A stretch of DNA of 7,850 bases from an uncultured Oscillibacter sp. (GTDB lineage Bacteria; Bacillota; Clostridia; Oscillospirales; Oscillospiraceae), in assembly GCA_910587875.1 (NCBI GenBank), contig CAJUOD010000127.1:1-7850 (forward strand), given 5' to 3'. The position numbers were made by a program, and so were the translations under genes. Below the pieces are notes generated by a model. That model saw only the letters and a list, made by a program, of their open reading frames with translations, was not told the DNA's origin and ran no database searches. Below, piece by piece: positions 6,923-7,850 of the stretch; position 1 is the first letter of the stretch; each line of letters opens with the position of its first letter.

Positions 6923-7723
6923 TCATACAAACAGATTTCCCAAAAGCCGGGGCAGATCCACCAGCCGCGCCGCCAGGAAAAAAACGGCCCAGCACAGCGT
7001 ATAGCAAAAATCGCCCGCCCCGTATCCCGCGCCGCCGGCGTAATGGAACTCCCCGCGGAACCCACGCAGCTCCATGCTCTGATACAGCTCCGACCCGCGA
7101 TCGATACTGCGCAGCAGGAGCTGCCCAAGGAAGGAGCCCCAGGCGGAAATATGTATCCCCTTCTGGCCGGGGGCGCGAAGTGCGTAGGCGTCCGTCATAA
7201 TGGAGACCTGCCGCAGCATCAGCGAGACATACCGGTATGTCAGCAGCAGCAGGGTGACCAGAATCCCCGGCACATGCAGCTGCCGCAGGGCGGCGCAGAG
7301 GCGGTCGATGGGCGTGGTGGCAATCAGCAGAAAGGAGGCCATCAGGGCGAAGACGCCTTTCAAGATCAGCGTCGCCATGGAGACGACGCCGCCCGTCACC
7401 GTTACTCCGCCGACGGCCAGCATGGGCGTCCGGTCAAAAAACGGATTCAAAATGCCCACCGCGCAGACCAGGACCAGCATGATGCGCAGCTTGCGAACGC
7501 ACAGCCGGACGGGGATGCCGCTGATCTGAAAGACCAGCACAGGGTAGAGCAGCAGCACAAACAAGGCGCTGAAGCTGTACTTGGGGTACGATACAACGGT
7601 AACGAGATAGAGCAGCGTGACCAGCAGCTTTGCCAGGGGGTGGAGCCGGTGGATGGGAGAGGTCCGCGCGGAGAGCTCGTCCATCTCCCGAAGTTCCGCC
7701 TGGGCGCTCAAAACCTTACTCAT
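6923..7723 (-). CDS. cbiQ: Cobalt-type ECF transporter transmembrane T component
   Basis: CbiQ couples ATP hydrolysis by CbiO to the substrate-binding membrane subunit (CbiM or similar). The 266-residue protein has hydrophobic segments around 31-47, 52-70, 79-94, 113-136, 153-169 and 240-255. Family hallmarks are the N-terminal SPIHRLHPLAKLL segment, VVSYPKYSFSAL, the NPFFDR loop (93-98), and the two coupling-helix regions AYALRAP (179-185) and LLLRSIDRGSELYQSMELRG (202-221). The last corresponds to the Ala-Arg-Gly motif of T components, with Leu in place of Ala. The start is ATG 7723 with GAGG (7729-7732) 5 bases upstream; the stop is TGA 6923-6925. It lies upstream of cbiO in the same transcript. 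Whether the transporter carries cobalt, nickel or both cannot be told from CbiQ, since the substrate subunit is not in view. Confidence 0.88.
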   Translation of the reverse strand: MSKVLSAQAELREMDELSARTSPIHRLHPLAKLLVTLLYLVTVVSYPKYSFSALFVLLLYPVLVFQISGIPVRLCVRKLRIMLVLVCAVGILNPFFDRTPMLAVGGVTVTGGVVSMATLILKGVFALMASFLLIATTPIDRLCAALRQLHVPGILVTLLLLTYRYVSLMLRQVSIMTDAYALRAPGQKGIHISAWGSFLGQLLLRSIDRGSELYQSMELRGFRGEFHYAGGAGYGAGDFCYTLCWAVFFLAARLVDLPRLLGNLFV

Positions 7724-7740
7724 AACAGCCTCATAAATAC

Positions 7741-7778
7741 GCCTGCAAAGGGCATCGGCGCCGACGCCCTTTGCAGGC
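7741..7778 (-). terminator. Long hairpin upstream of cbiQ
   Basis: GCCTGCAAAGGGC (7741-7753) is exactly complementary to GCCCTTTGCAGGC (7766-7778). Inside, after one A/C mismatch, TCGGC (7755-7759) pairs with GCCGA (7760-7764), so the whole element is a nearly perfect 38-base palindrome. On the minus strand it begins 15 bases after the stop of the upstream frame and ends 8 bases before the cbiQ ribosome binding site. The following bases GTATTTA are only weakly T-rich. It could be a terminator or an attenuator between the upstream gene and cbiQO, or an operator-like palindrome. The structure is plain; the role is inferred. Confidence 0.6.
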
Positions 7779-7793
7779 AGTTTCTATCTCAAC

Positions 7794-7850
7794 TTATTTC
7801 CTGACCCACCGCGTCGCGAACAGGTGAAGCGCGTCCATCATCGGTAAAAT
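7794..7850 (-). CDS. C-terminal end of an unidentified protein
   Basis: On the minus strand a frame is open from the window edge to TAA at 7796-7794. Its last 18 residues include MMDALHLFATRWVRK, a mixed hydrophobic and basic tail that could close a membrane protein. This is too short to identify. In loci of this type the gene before cbiQ is often the substrate subunit (CbiM, with or without CbiN), which would suit the position, but the tail does not prove it. The 70 bases between it and cbiQ hold the long hairpin. It may also be a chance open frame, since only 57 bases are visible. Confidence 0.4.
   Translation of the reverse strand: MLPMMDALHLFATRWVRK

Noticed and set aside
6913..7128. N-terminal extension of the CbiO frame back to 7128
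   Set aside because: The extra 72 residues overlap cbiQ in another frame and resemble no ABC domain. ATG 6912 has a good ribosome binding site and gives the normal family N-terminus MLKVERVSFSY.
7720..7734. Four-codon minus-strand mini-ORF (Met-Arg-Leu-Leu) whose TGA overlaps the cbiQ ATG
   Set aside because: It contains the cbiQ ribosome binding site itself and has no clear site of its own, so it is most easily explained by chance.
6076..7804. Long plus-strand frames (6076-7200 and 6911-7804) opposite cbiO and cbiQ
   Set aside because: Their products are Gln, Arg, His and Pro rich without motifs, while the minus strand encodes clear CbiO and CbiQ proteins; they also run through the terminator hairpin.

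Overview
The window comes from a high-GC bacterium with the Wood-Ljungdahl (reductive acetyl-CoA) pathway. The acs genes are of the bacterial type, with full-length AcsB (including its N-terminal domain) and a RACo/AcsV-type activator. Together with the DUF3786 gene and the high GC content, this suggests an acetogenic Clostridia-type Firmicute, perhaps of the Oscillospiraceae. The class is an inference from protein character, and the genus cannot be read from this sequence.

Layout. The plus strand carries five genes in a row. They are the 3' end of acsE (methyltetrahydrofolate:corrinoid methyltransferase, 3-602), acsB (acetyl-CoA synthase, 644-2773), acsV (ferredoxin-ATPase that reactivates the corrinoid protein, 2904-4826), a DUF3786 gene (4831-5448) and a short formate/nitrite-family channel (5514-6137). 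A 14-bp hairpin at 6148-6179 closes this block. The minus strand then carries cbiO (6184-6912) and cbiQ (6923-7723), the ATPase and transmembrane T component of an energy-coupling-factor metal transporter. Upstream of cbiQ on the same strand lie a long hairpin (7741-7778) and the last 18 codons of an unassigned protein (7794-7850).

How the genes fit together. AcsE moves the methyl group from methyl-THF to the cobalt of the corrinoid iron-sulfur protein. AcsB condenses that methyl with CO and CoA on a nickel-containing A-cluster. AcsV reduces corrinoid that has been oxidised to the inactive Co(II) state. The FNT channel could move formate, the entry substrate of the methyl branch. The CbiQO transporter would bring in cobalt (for the corrinoid) or nickel (for the A-cluster and CO dehydrogenase). 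All visible genes can therefore be placed around one pathway except DUF3786, whose role is unknown but whose 4-bp spacing behind acsV ties it to the cluster.

Three intergenic hairpins stand out: a perfect 15-bp inverted repeat between acsB and acsV without a T-tract, the convergent terminator, and the long hairpin ahead of cbiQ. There is no mobile element, CRISPR array, tRNA or rRNA that I can support. No gap without a gene exceeds 130 bases. The window is best described as a well-preserved acetogenesis locus. I see no clearly new system; the least-understood part is the DUF3786 gene.
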